From Falsirhodobacter deserti (lineage in GTDB: Bacteria; Pseudomonadota; Alphaproteobacteria; Rhodobacterales; Rhodobacteraceae): a stretch of DNA of 64,000 nt. The position numbers and the translations under genes are program-made. Location: contig NZ_ML137218.1 in assembly GCF_004015795.1 (NCBI RefSeq), forward strand, positions 2,206,720 through 2,270,719, written 5' to 3'. The notes under the pieces are model-generated. The model ran no database searches and was not told where the DNA came from. It saw nothing but the letters and a program-made list of their open reading frames with translations. Positions 29,941-38,150 of the stretch are shown here, piece after piece; the first letter of the stretch is position 1, and every line of letters starts with the position of its first letter.

Positions 29941-30423
29941 ATGCCGACACCGGCAGAACTTGAAAAGAAACTGTGGAAGGCGCTGCAGGATCACGCGACG
30001 GTTTTTCTGGGCCTGTCCAATGCAGAACACGGCCATGCCCGTCCGATGACCTTCATTGCCGATGGCGATCACGGCCCGCTTTATGTCTTCACCACCAAGG
30101 ATAACGACATGGTGGAACGGGCGCATGCCGGCAGCGCGGCCTTTGCCCATTACGTGTCCAAGGGGCATGACCTTTGGGCCTGCATCCACGGCAACATTTC
30201 CATCACCGCGGATCGGGCCGTCATCGACCGCCTTTGGAACAGCCACGTCGCCGCATGGTACAGCGGCAAGGACGACCCGAAGATGGCCGTGATCCGGTTC
30301 GATGCTGACCATGCCGAGGTGTGGGAAGACAGTTCCAGCGCCCTTGCCGGGATCAAGCTGGCGCTTGGCCTGTCCGATCCCAAGAAGGACGCGCAGGGCA
30401 AGAAGGCCACCGTCCAGATGTAG
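29941..30423 (+). CDS. Pyridoxamine 5'-phosphate oxidase-like flavin-binding protein
   Basis: A 160-residue split-barrel protein of the general stress protein 26-like branch of the pyridoxamine phosphate oxidase superfamily. Visible features are the N-terminal helix ([13 protein letters not shown]), the [25 protein letters not shown] strand pair, a [24 protein letters not shown] block and a basic tail. Such proteins bind FMN or F420-type cofactors; no substrate can be assigned. The ATG at 29941 has GGAGGA upstream. It sits on the plus strand between hslV and hslU, antisense to the expected hslVU transcript. Confidence 0.8.
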   Translation: MPTPAELEKKLWKALQDHATVFLGLSNAEHGHARPMTFIADGDHGPLYVFTTKDNDMVERAHAGSAAFAHYVSKGHDLWACIHGNISITADRAVIDRLWNSHVAAWYSGKDDPKMAVIRFDADHAEVWEDSSSALAGIKLALGLSDPKKDAQGKKATVQM

Positions 30424-30427
30424 GCCT

Positions 30428-30988
30428 TCAGCCGCGGGCAATACGTTCCACCGTCAGCTTGCCGTTGGTGTAAACGCAGATTTCCGCGGCAATGGCCATG
30501 GCCTTCCGGGCGATATCCTCGGCCGGAAGGCCGGTTTCCATCAGGCCGCGCGCTGCCGCCAGCGCGAAGTTTCCACCCGAGCCGATCGCGGCGACGTCAT
30601 GCTCCGGCTCCAGCACATCGCCTGCGCCGGTGATGACCAGAAGATCGGTGCCGTCGGTCACGATCAGCATCGCTTCCAGTTTCTGCAGATACTTGTCGGT
30701 CCGCCAGTCCTTGGCCAGTTCCACGCTGGCGCGGGCCAGCTGGCCCGGAAAGGCCTCCAGCTTCGTTTCCAGCCGTTCCAGCAGGGTGAAGGCATCCGCG
30801 GTCGATCCCGCAAATCCCGCGATCACTTCGCGCCCGCCGGGGGACAAGCGGCGCACCTTGCGGGCTGTTCCCTTGATGACGGTCTGCCCAAGGCTCACCT
30901 GTCCGTCGCCTGCGATCACCACCTCGTCTCCGCGCCGCACGCCGATGATGGTGGTGCCGTGCCAGCCGGGAAATTGGTTGTCCGCCAT
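30428..30988 (-). CDS. hslV: HslV protease subunit
   Basis: Threonine peptidase of the HslVU complex, proteasome beta-subunit fold. The 186-residue product has the catalytic [11 protein letters not shown] segment, [30 protein letters not shown] and [16 protein letters not shown]. An 11-residue leader ([11 protein letters not shown]) precedes the catalytic threonine at residue 12, so processing beyond initiator methionine removal is expected; alphaproteobacterial HslV often has such a leader. A candidate promoter lies at 31014-31041. Confidence 0.96.
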   Translation of the reverse strand: MADNQFPGWHGTTIIGVRRGDEVVIAGDGQVSLGQTVIKGTARKVRRLSPGGREVIAGFAGSTADAFTLLERLETKLEAFPGQLARASVELAKDWRTDKYLQKLEAMLIVTDGTDLLVITGAGDVLEPEHDVAAIGSGGNFALAAARGLMETGLPAEDIARKAMAIAAEICVYTNGKLTVERIARG

Positions 30989-31013
30989 GGGATCTCCTTT
31001 TCTTGCGGCCTGT

Positions 31014-31041
31014 ATATGGCCGTGCGCAGCATCAGCCTCAA
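31014..31041 (-). promoter_or_regulatory. hslV: Candidate hslV promoter
   Basis: On the minus strand, TTGAGG (31041-31036) and CCATAT (31019-31014) are separated by 16 bp, about 25 bp upstream of the hslV start. The C-rich upstream side of the -10 (GGCCATATA) resembles heat-shock sigma factor (RpoH) promoters as well as housekeeping ones. This rests on sequence similarity only. Confidence 0.35.
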
Positions 31042-31108
31042 CCCCGCCGCAGCAGGTGCGGAAGCCACAGGTCAGCGATGTGCGGGATTGTGCCGCCGGT
31101 GCGGCTGG

Positions 31109-31132
31109 AAAAAGGGGCGCCCGAAGGCGCCC
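31109..31132 (-). terminator. trxA: Intrinsic terminator downstream of trxA
   Basis: On the minus strand, a 7-bp stem GGGCGCC with GGCGCCC closes a 4-base loop and is followed by a C and a run of five T. It lies 8 bp beyond the trxA stop codon and separates trxA from hslV. Confidence 0.8.
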
Positions 31133-31139
31133 GCTGCGA

Positions 31140-31460
31140 TCAGATCGCGCTTTGGATCCAGTTGGCAAGCGCGGCCTTGGGGGCGGCACCGATCTTGTTG
31201 GACACGACTTCGCCGCCCTTGAACATGAACAGGGCCGGGATCCCGCGAACGCCCAGCTGGGCCGGGCTGGCGGGGTTCTCGTCCACGTTGACCTTCACGA
31301 TCTTCACCTTGCCTTCGTATTCGGCCGAAAGCTCTTCCAGGGCCGGACCGATCTGACGGCAGGGACCGCACCATTCGGCCCAGAAATCCACGATCACGGG
31401 AATATCCGATTGACGGACTTCGGCATCGAAAGTGGCATCGGTAACGGGAACGGTGGCCAT
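31140..31460 (-). CDS. trxA: Thioredoxin
   Basis: Small disulfide oxidoreductase of the cytosol. The 106-residue product has the active site WCGPC at residues 30-34 and the downstream [29 protein letters not shown] with the cis-proline, matching TrxA at full length. The long frame upstream to 31802 overlaps rfbC and is not coding. In related genomes trxA commonly lies directly beside addA; here a rhamnose operon intervenes. Confidence 0.97.
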   Translation of the reverse strand: MATVPVTDATFDAEVRQSDIPVIVDFWAEWCGPCRQIGPALEELSAEYEGKVKIVKVNVDENPASPAQLGVRGIPALFMFKGGEVVSNKIGAAPKAALANWIQSAI

Positions 31461-31474
31461 CGGGGCAACTCCTA

Positions 31475-31517
31475 TCTGATTGGCATCAGACGTAGGCACC
31501 GCACCATTTGCCGTCAA
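31475..31517 (-). promoter_or_regulatory. trxA: Candidate trxA promoter with overlapping inverted repeat
   Basis: On the minus strand, TTGACG (31517-31512) and TACGTC (31494-31489) are separated by 17 bp. An inverted repeat TCTGAT-TGGC-ATCAGA (31475-31490) overlaps the -10 and the expected transcription start, where it could be an operator or form a leader hairpin. The -35 is good and the -10 is weak. Confidence 0.35.
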
Positions 31518-31584
31518 GGACCGGCATTTTGCTTGCATGATGAAGGTCGAAAGGCCATCCCTTGGTGCAACGAGAGGATGGTGC

Positions 31585-32151
31585 ATGCAGATCGAGACAA
31601 CAACCCTTGAGGGTGTTCTTCTTCTGACCCCTCGCCGGTTCGGCGATGCGCGGGGTTTCTTTTCCGAAAGCTGGAACCGGCGGACGCTGCAACAGGCGGG
31701 GGTGGAGCTGCCGGACTTCGTGCAGGACAACCATTCCATGTCGGCCAAGGCGGGCACCGTGCGCGGTCTGCACTTCCAGTCGCCGCCCCATGCGCAGGGC
31801 AAGCTGGTGCGCTGCGGGCGCGGCGCGCTGTTCGACGTGGCGGTGGATGTGCGGCGCGGCAGCCCGACCTATGGCCAGTGGACGGGCGCGGAGCTGAGCT
31901 TCGAGAACGGCAAGCAGCTTTGGATTCCCGCAGGCTTCCTGCACGGCTTCGTCACGCTGACGGACGATACCGAGATCGTTTATAAATGTACCGACCACTA
32001 TGCGCCCGAATGCGATGGCGCGGTGCGTTGGGACAGCGCGGGCATCGACTGGCCGCTGCCTCAGGGCGTGACGCCCGTATTGTCCGACAAGGATGCCGCC
32101 GCGCAAGTGCTGGCAGATTTTGAATCTCCCTTCTCGATGGAGCATGCATGA
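31585..32151 (+). CDS. rfbC: dTDP-4-dehydrorhamnose 3,5-epimerase
   Basis: Third enzyme of dTDP-L-rhamnose synthesis, epimerising C3 and C5 of dTDP-4-keto-6-deoxyglucose. The 188-residue product has the RmlC cupin motifs: [41 protein letters not shown] with the catalytic His63, and [13 protein letters not shown]. The ATG at 31585 follows GAGAGGA. It is the first gene of an operon in which all four genes overlap by 4 bp (order rfbC-B-D-A). Confidence 0.96.
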   Translation: MQIETTTLEGVLLLTPRRFGDARGFFSESWNRRTLQQAGVELPDFVQDNHSMSAKAGTVRGLHFQSPPHAQGKLVRCGRGALFDVAVDVRRGSPTYGQWTGAELSFENGKQLWIPAGFLHGFVTLTDDTEIVYKCTDHYAPECDGAVRWDSAGIDWPLPQGVTPVLSDKDAAAQVLADFESPFSMEHA

Positions 32152-33188
32152 AACTCCTGATTACCGGCGGGGCCGGCTTTATCGGCTCGGCCGTGGTGCG
32201 CCAGGCAATCCGCGACGGCCACTCGGTCGTGAACCTTGACGCGCTGACCTATGCCGCCTGCCTTGATAACGTGGCCGAGGCAGCGGAAAGCCCGAACTAT
32301 GCGTTCGAGCATGCCGATATCCGCGACCGTGCCGCGCTGGACCGGATCTTCGCGCAGCACAAGCCGGACGCGGTGATGCACCTTGCCGCTGAAAGCCATG
32401 TGGACCGGTCCATCGACGGGCCGGGCGATTTCGTGCAAACCAATGTCATCGGCACCTTCAACATGCTGGAAGCGGCCCGCGCCTATTGGACGCAGCAGGG
32501 CAAGCCGGACACATTCCGTTTCCACCACATCTCCACCGACGAAGTCTTCGGAAGTCTTGGCGAGACGGGCCAATTCACCGAAGAAACGCCATATGCGCCG
32601 AACTCTCCCTATTCGGCGTCAAAGGCGGGATCGGATCACCTGGTGCGGGCATGGCATGAAACCTACGGCCTGCCGGTGGTGATGACCAACTGCTCCAACA
32701 ACTATGGCCCTTACCACTTCCCCGACAAGTTGATCCCCGTCGTCATCCTGAAGGCCTTGGCGGCTGAGCCGATCCCCGTTTATGGCAAGGGCGAAAACGT
32801 GCGCGACTGGCTGTATGTGGAGGATCATGCCGACGCGCTGCTGACCGTGGTCCAGAAGGGCCAGCTTGGCCGCAGCTACAACATCGGCGGCGAGAACGAG
32901 GCGAAGAACATCGACATCGTCCGCACCATCTGCGCCATCCTTGATGAAAAACGTCCCAAGAACGCCCCCTATGCCGACCAGATCACCTTCGTGACCGACC
33001 GGCCGGGCCACGACCTGCGCTATGCCATCGATCCGACCCGCATCAGCACGGAACTGGGCTGGCGCCCGTCCGTCACGCTGGAACAGGGGCTGGAAAAGAC
33101 CGTGGACTGGTATCTGGCGAACGAGGCCTGGTGGCGTCCGCTTCAGGAACGTCAGGGCGTGGGCCAGCGCCTGGGGGTCAAGGCATGA
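32148..33188 (+). CDS. rfbB: dTDP-glucose 4,6-dehydratase
   Basis: Second enzyme of dTDP-L-rhamnose synthesis (RmlB). The 346-residue extended short-chain dehydrogenase has GGAGFIGS at residues 7-14, [14 protein letters not shown], the catalytic STDEVFG (Thr130, Asp131, Glu132) and Y155SASK159, then [17 protein letters not shown]. These are complete RmlB hallmarks. ATGA overlaps link it to rfbC and rfbD. Confidence 0.97.
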   Translation: MKLLITGGAGFIGSAVVRQAIRDGHSVVNLDALTYAACLDNVAEAAESPNYAFEHADIRDRAALDRIFAQHKPDAVMHLAAESHVDRSIDGPGDFVQTNVIGTFNMLEAARAYWTQQGKPDTFRFHHISTDEVFGSLGETGQFTEETPYAPNSPYSASKAGSDHLVRAWHETYGLPVVMTNCSNNYGPYHFPDKLIPVVILKALAAEPIPVYGKGENVRDWLYVEDHADALLTVVQKGQLGRSYNIGGENEAKNIDIVRTICAILDEKRPKNAPYADQITFVTDRPGHDLRYAIDPTRISTELGWRPSVTLEQGLEKTVDWYLANEAWWRPLQERQGVGQRLGVKA

Positions 33189-34036
33189 AGATCCTCGTCT
33201 TCGGACAAACGGGTCAGGTCGCGCGGGAACTGGCGCGGCGTTTGCCAGATGCCACCTTCCTGTCGCGCGATCAGGCCGATCTTGCCGATCCCGAAGCCTG
33301 CGCCGCCGCAATCCGGAACAGCGATGCAAAGGCATTGATCAACGCTGCCGCATGGACGGCGGTGGACAAGGCCGAGGCCGAAGAAGATGCCGCCACGGTC
33401 ATCAACGGCGATGCCCCTGCGGCCATGGCGAAGGTCTGCGCGGCAAAAGGCATCCCCTTTGTCCACATTTCCACCGACTATGTCTTCGATGGCAGCGGGA
33501 CGATGCCTTGGAAGCCGGATGATGAAACCGCGCCCATCGGCGCCTATGGCCGGTCCAAGCTGGCGGGCGAACGGGGCGTGCAGGCCGCGGCAGGCACCCA
33601 TGCGATCCTGCGCACCTCGTGGGTGTTTTCCGCCCATGGCAACAACTTCGTCAAGACGATGCTGCGACTGGGTGCCGAACGCGAAAAGCTGACCGTCGTG
33701 GCAGACCAGATCGGCGGGCCCACCGCCGCCGCCGATATCGCCGCCACCTGCATCGCCATGGCAGAGGGGCTGGCCGAGGATCCGGGAAAAACCGGCATCT
33801 ACCACCTGTCTGGCGCGCCCGACGTAAGCTGGGCCGATTTCGCGCGCGAGATATTCACCCGTGCCGATCTTGGCGCGGTGGTGGAGGATATCCCCTCCTC
33901 CGCCTATCCCACGCCGGCAAAGCGGCCTGAGAATTCACGAATGGAATGCGGCACCCTTGCCGCCTTCGGCCTGACGCGCCCCGATTGGCGTGTCGGCCTG
34001 CAAGATGTGCTGGACGAGTTGGGAGCGGTGAAATGA
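33185..34036 (+). CDS. rfbD: dTDP-4-dehydrorhamnose reductase
   Basis: Final enzyme of the pathway (RmlD), reducing the 4-keto group with NAD(P)H. The 283-residue product starts [20 protein letters not shown] with the nucleotide-binding GQTGQVA at residues 7-13, and has [18 protein letters not shown], the YGRSK active-site motif and a C-terminal RPENSRM segment. The longer frame to 33131 lies inside rfbB. It overlaps rfbA by 4 bp. Confidence 0.96.
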   Translation: MKILVFGQTGQVARELARRLPDATFLSRDQADLADPEACAAAIRNSDAKALINAAAWTAVDKAEAEEDAATVINGDAPAAMAKVCAAKGIPFVHISTDYVFDGSGTMPWKPDDETAPIGAYGRSKLAGERGVQAAAGTHAILRTSWVFSAHGNNFVKTMLRLGAEREKLTVVADQIGGPTAAADIAATCIAMAEGLAEDPGKTGIYHLSGAPDVSWADFAREIFTRADLGAVVEDIPSSAYPTPAKRPENSRMECGTLAAFGLTRPDWRVGLQDVLDELGAVK

Positions 34037-34905
34037 CGACACGCAAGGGTATCATTCTGGCAGGCGGCTCGGGCACGCGGCTTTATCCCATCACCATGGG
34101 CGTGTCCAAGCAGCTGCTGCCGCTTTATGACAAGCCGATGATCTATTACCCGCTGTCGGTGCTGATGCTGACCGGCATCCGCGAGATTGCGATCATCACG
34201 ACGCCCCAGGATCAGGACCAGTTCCAGCGCCTGATGGGCGATGGCAGCCAATGGGGGATCGAGATCACGTGGCTGGTCCAGCCTTCCCCCGACGGGCTGG
34301 CGCAAGCCTATCTGATCGCCGAAGAATTCCTGGCAGGCGCGCCTTCGGCAATGGTTCTGGGAGACAACATCTTCTTCGGCCACGGCCTGCCGAACCTTCT
34401 GCGGGCGGCGGATGCGCAGGCCACGGGCGGGACCGTCTTCGGCTATCATGTTGCCGATCCCGAACGGTATGGCGTGGTGGCCTTCGATGAAACCGGCCGC
34501 GTCAGCACGATCATCGAAAAGCCGGACGTGCCGCCGTCAAACTATGCCGTCACGGGGCTTTACTTCCTTGACGGCTCGGCCCCGGAACGCGCGGGCCGGG
34601 TTGAACCTTCGGCACGCGGAGAGTTGGAGATCACCTCCCTGCTGGAGATGTATCTGGAAGATGGCGCACTGACGGTGCAGCAGATGGGCCGCGGTTATGC
34701 TTGGCTGGACACCGGCACCCATGCCAGCCTTCTGGATGCCGGCAACTTCGTGCGCACGCTGGAGGAGCGTCAGGGCCTGCAAACCGGCAGCCCGGACGAG
34801 ATCGCCTATCAGCAGGGCTGGATCGACGAGCATCAGCTTGCCGACCGCATCCGCCTGTTCCGCAAGACCAACTATGGCAAGGCGCTTCAGGACCTGCTGC
34901 GCTGA
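34033..34905 (+). CDS. rfbA: Glucose-1-phosphate thymidylyltransferase
   Basis: First enzyme of dTDP-L-rhamnose synthesis (RmlA), making dTDP-glucose. The 290-residue product has the nucleotidyltransferase signature GGSGTRLYP at residues 11-19, the SKQLLPLYDKPMIYYPLSVLML block, LGDNIFFGHGL and AWLDTGTHASLLDA, all RmlA-specific. The pathway is thus complete in four genes. Its 3' end overlaps the convergent addA by 19 bp. No glycosyltransferase lies nearby, so the acceptor polysaccharide is unknown. Confidence 0.97.
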   Translation: MTTRKGIILAGGSGTRLYPITMGVSKQLLPLYDKPMIYYPLSVLMLTGIREIAIITTPQDQDQFQRLMGDGSQWGIEITWLVQPSPDGLAQAYLIAEEFLAGAPSAMVLGDNIFFGHGLPNLLRAADAQATGGTVFGYHVADPERYGVVAFDETGRVSTIIEKPDVPPSNYAVTGLYFLDGSAPERAGRVEPSARGELEITSLLEMYLEDGALTVQQMGRGYAWLDTGTHASLLDAGNFVRTLEERQGLQTGSPDEIAYQQGWIDEHQLADRIRLFRKTNYGKALQDLLR

Positions 34906-37900
34906 AGCGCTTCGGCGATGGCTTTTGGCGGCAGCGGCATCAAGGTGCCGCCCCGCGTCCAAAGGATCGCCGTTTCCACCCGCCGGTCGGTCCAGACCTG
35001 CGCCAGCGCATGGGCATAAGCGCCCATCTGGCGCAGGATACCTTCGGGCACCTGTCCGGCATCGGCCGGCACCGTCATGTTCGACTTGAAGTCGATGGCC
35101 AGCACCCGATCATCACGCACGATCAGCCGGTCGATGGTGCCGTAAAGCCGCTCTCCGAACAGATCGGCGGTGATGGGCACCTCTGCCAGCGTATCGGGCG
35201 CGAAGATGGCCGGATGGGCGGCGATGACCGCCTGCGCCTCGGCCAGAAGGTCGGGATCGTCCGGCACCAGGTGGGCAGCAAGGGCGGCGGGATCGTCAGC
35301 CTGCGGCAGATGTTCCAGAAGCAGGTGCAGACGGGTTCCGCGCAACTTGGCGGCCTCCTCCTCCTGCCCCTCTCCCGCAAGAGCCTTCGCCCCGCCAAGG
35401 TTTGACGGCGAAAGAAGCACGGGATCATGGACGGGATCTGCCGCATGGCGCAGCGTCCAGTCAGGCAGCGTTGTGCGAACCGCGGCAGGTGCAGCTTCCG
35501 CGGGCCTTGGTTCGGGCCAAGTGCCGTCTTCCAGCAGAAGCCCGCCCTGATACTCCACGGCACCGGCCCGTTCCATTCCCTGCCGGATCAGGTTGAACCA
35601 GTTGCCTTCCTGTTTCACATCGCCCGCTGCGGCCGCAATCAGCCAGCACTGGGCGCGCGTCAGGGCCACATAAAGCAGCCGCAACGATTCCGCCTCCCTC
35701 GCGGCCTTGCGCGAAGCGAGTGCATCGGCCATGGCGGCCGGCGCCTCGGCCTGCGCGACTTTCCAAAGTGTGCCGCCTTCCACGGCCACCAGATCGTCCC
35801 GATCCTGTGCGCGGTGATCGGCAATGTCGGGCAGGATGACGATGGGCGCCTCCAGCCCCTTTGCGCCATGCACGGTCATCACGCGGATCATGCGGCCCGC
35901 GCTGTCCATGCGGCGCTTCACCTCCACCTCGTCGGTGGTCAGCCATGACAGGAACCCCGTCAGGCTGGGCACGTCCGTCCGTTCATAGGCCAGCGCCTGC
36001 GACAGCAACTCGTCGATGCCGTCCTCGGCCTCGGTGCCAAGGCGGGCCAGCAGGCGGCGGCGTCCGTCATGGCGTGTCAGAACCCGTTCGATCAGGTCGT
36101 AAGGGCGCAGGAAATCCGAAGTGTTGCGCAGATCGCGCAGGATGCGGGTGGCTTCCGTTTCCTCGTGCCGCAGGGCCGCCCAAAGATAGCCGTCGCGCGG
36201 CTGGGCCAAGCGGTAAAGCTGGTCCTCGCTCCACCCGAAGAGGGGAGAGCGCAGAACGGCTGCCAGCGACAGGTCATCCTCGGGCGTGGACAGGAAGGAC
36301 AGCAGCGCCGTCAGATCGCGCACCGCAAGCTCTGCGCCCAGCTTCAGCCGGTCCGCGCCTGCGATGGGCAGGCCCGCAACCTTGCAGGCCCGGATCAATG
36401 GGTTGAACACGCCGCCCCGCCCGCGCACCAGGATCAGGAAATCCCCCGCATGGCAGGGACGGAAGCCGCGCCCGTCAGGAATCTGCACGCCTTTGCGGAT
36501 CATCTCGCCGATGCGATCGGCGATCCGGGTTGCCAGCCGCGCATGGTGATGTTCGTCCGAAATCAGGTCGACCGGGCTGGACCAGTCCTCGTCCTCCGGT
36601 GTTTCGGAAGGTTCGACCACCGGCCAAAGCTCTGCCCGGCCCGGCATGTCGCGGAAGGCGATATGACGCATCGCGCCGCCAAGCGCTTCGGGCGGGGTAT
36701 CATCGAATGTTCGGTCCACAAGCCGCAGAACCGTGGCAGACGACCGGAAGGAATGTTCCAGCTGCAGATCCTGCAGGCCCTGCCGCGCTTCGGCCAGGCG
36801 TTCGGCGAAATGAAGCTTCATGCGGTCAAACGCCGCGACATCCGCCCCTTGGAACGAATAGATCGACTGCTTCTTGTCACCCACCACGAAGATGGTCCGT
36901 TCCACGTCCCGCGCGCCCATCCCCGAGGAGAATTCCTGCGCCAGAAGCTCGATCACGCGCCATTGTTCGGGCGAGGTGTCCTGCGCTTCATCGACAAGGA
37001 TGTGGTCGATGCCGCCATCCAGCCTGAACAGCACCCATTGCGCCACCGAAGGGTCCGTCAGCAGATGCACAGTCCGGCGGATCAGGTCATCGAAGTCCAG
37101 CCAGCCGCGTGCGGCCTTGCGCTTGTCGTATTCGGGCAGGAACACGGCGGCAAAGGCGTGCAGGGCGCAGCTTCTTTCCGCCGCCCGCAGGGCAAGGCGC
37201 TGGAGGCGCGCCTCCTCCACCCGCCGCATCAGGTCTTCCAGACGGTCCAGAAGGGGGCCAAGCGCGGCACGCGTCGCCTTGGTGGGAAAGCTGCCGATCT
37301 TGGCGGTGAACGGCTCCTTCGCGCCGGAGCCCGTCAGCAGCACATCTTCCAGCGCGGCAAGGCCGGCCATGTCGGGTGCGATGCGAAGTTTCGGCGCGTT
37401 CCTGACATCGGTGGCGCTGCCTGCAGCCATGATGTCGGCCACCTGCGCCAGCCACTCCGCCTCCCCTCCAAGGAAAACGCGGGAAAGAAGGATGTCGGCA
37501 TCCATCCCTTCGGCCAGCCCGCAGGCGGTACGGATCTGCGCCTCGGTCATGGGCGGCACAAGCCCGTCGCGCTGGCTGGCGATCTGGGCGGAAAGATCGG
37601 CGAAATCGGTTCCCGTGAAGGCGCGGGCCAGCGTTTCCACCGCATCGGGGGCAAGGCGGTCAGCCATCTCCTCGATGATGTCCTCGCGCAGAAGGGCGGC
37701 GGCGCGGTCGTCCATTTCGGTGAAGCTGGGCGAAACGCCCGCCTCCAGCGGAAAGCGCCGCAGCAGCGTCGCGCAGAACGAGTGGATCGTCTGGATCCGC
37801 AGCCCGCCGGGCGTTTCGATAGCGCGCGCGAACAACCGACGCGCCTTGGCCAGCGTGTCGGGGGCCATCGCCCCCACGCCAAGCTGCGACAGCGCCTCGG

Positions 37901-38150
37901 TCAGGGCGGCATCTTCCAGCATCGCCCATTCGCCAAGGCGGCGGAACAGGCGGTTCTGCATCTCGGTCGCGGCGGCCTTGGTATAGGTCAGGCACAGGAT
38001 GCGCTGGGGGGACACGTCGGCCAGCAGCAGCCGCGCCACGCGATCGGTCAGCACGCGCGTCTTGCCGGAGCCCGCATTGGCCGAGAGCCAAGTGGAGGCA
38101 TCGGGCCGCGCGGCCGTCACCTGCCGAAGGGTGGCGTCGTCCATCTTCAT
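34887..38150 (-). CDS. addA: Double-strand break repair helicase-nuclease AddA
   Basis: Helicase and nuclease subunit of the AddAB recombination enzyme, the RecBCD counterpart in alphaproteobacteria. The 1087-residue product has the UvrD-type Walker A ANAGSGKT at residues 24-31, LTYTKAAATEMQNRL, the DEAQDTSPEQW motif II, FVVGDKKQSIYSFQGADV and VMTVHGAKGLEAPIV. A C-terminal PD-(D/E)xK nuclease is visible as TIDRLIVRDDRVLAIDFKSN. The ATG at 38150 overlaps the addB stop (ATGA). Confidence 0.95.
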   Translation of the reverse strand: MKMDDATLRQVTAARPDASTWLSANAGSGKTRVLTDRVARLLLADVSPQRILCLTYTKAAATEMQNRLFRRLGEWAMLEDAALTEALSQLGVGAMAPDTLAKARRLFARAIETPGGLRIQTIHSFCATLLRRFPLEAGVSPSFTEMDDRAAALLREDIIEEMADRLAPDAVETLARAFTGTDFADLSAQIASQRDGLVPPMTEAQIRTACGLAEGMDADILLSRVFLGGEAEWLAQVADIMAAGSATDVRNAPKLRIAPDMAGLAALEDVLLTGSGAKEPFTAKIGSFPTKATRAALGPLLDRLEDLMRRVEEARLQRLALRAAERSCALHAFAAVFLPEYDKRKAARGWLDFDDLIRRTVHLLTDPSVAQWVLFRLDGGIDHILVDEAQDTSPEQWRVIELLAQEFSSGMGARDVERTIFVVGDKKQSIYSFQGADVAAFDRMKLHFAERLAEARQGLQDLQLEHSFRSSATVLRLVDRTFDDTPPEALGGAMRHIAFRDMPGRAELWPVVEPSETPEDEDWSSPVDLISDEHHHARLATRIADRIGEMIRKGVQIPDGRGFRPCHAGDFLILVRGRGGVFNPLIRACKVAGLPIAGADRLKLGAELAVRDLTALLSFLSTPEDDLSLAAVLRSPLFGWSEDQLYRLAQPRDGYLWAALRHEETEATRILRDLRNTSDFLRPYDLIERVLTRHDGRRRLLARLGTEAEDGIDELLSQALAYERTDVPSLTGFLSWLTTDEVEVKRRMDSAGRMIRVMTVHGAKGLEAPIVILPDIADHRAQDRDDLVAVEGGTLWKVAQAEAPAAMADALASRKAAREAESLRLLYVALTRAQCWLIAAAAGDVKQEGNWFNLIRQGMERAGAVEYQGGLLLEDGTWPEPRPAEAAPAAVRTTLPDWTLRHAADPVHDPVLLSPSNLGGAKALAGEGQEEEAAKLRGTRLHLLLEHLPQADDPAALAAHLVPDDPDLLAEAQAVIAAHPAIFAPDTLAEVPITADLFGERLYGTIDRLIVRDDRVLAIDFKSNMTVPADAGQVPEGILRQMGAYAHALAQVWTDRRVETAILWTRGGTLMPLPPKAIAEALQRSRS

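Noticed and set aside
35607-35622. A half parS site (TGTTTCAC) inside addA.
   Set aside because: Only one arm is present; the other half does not match.
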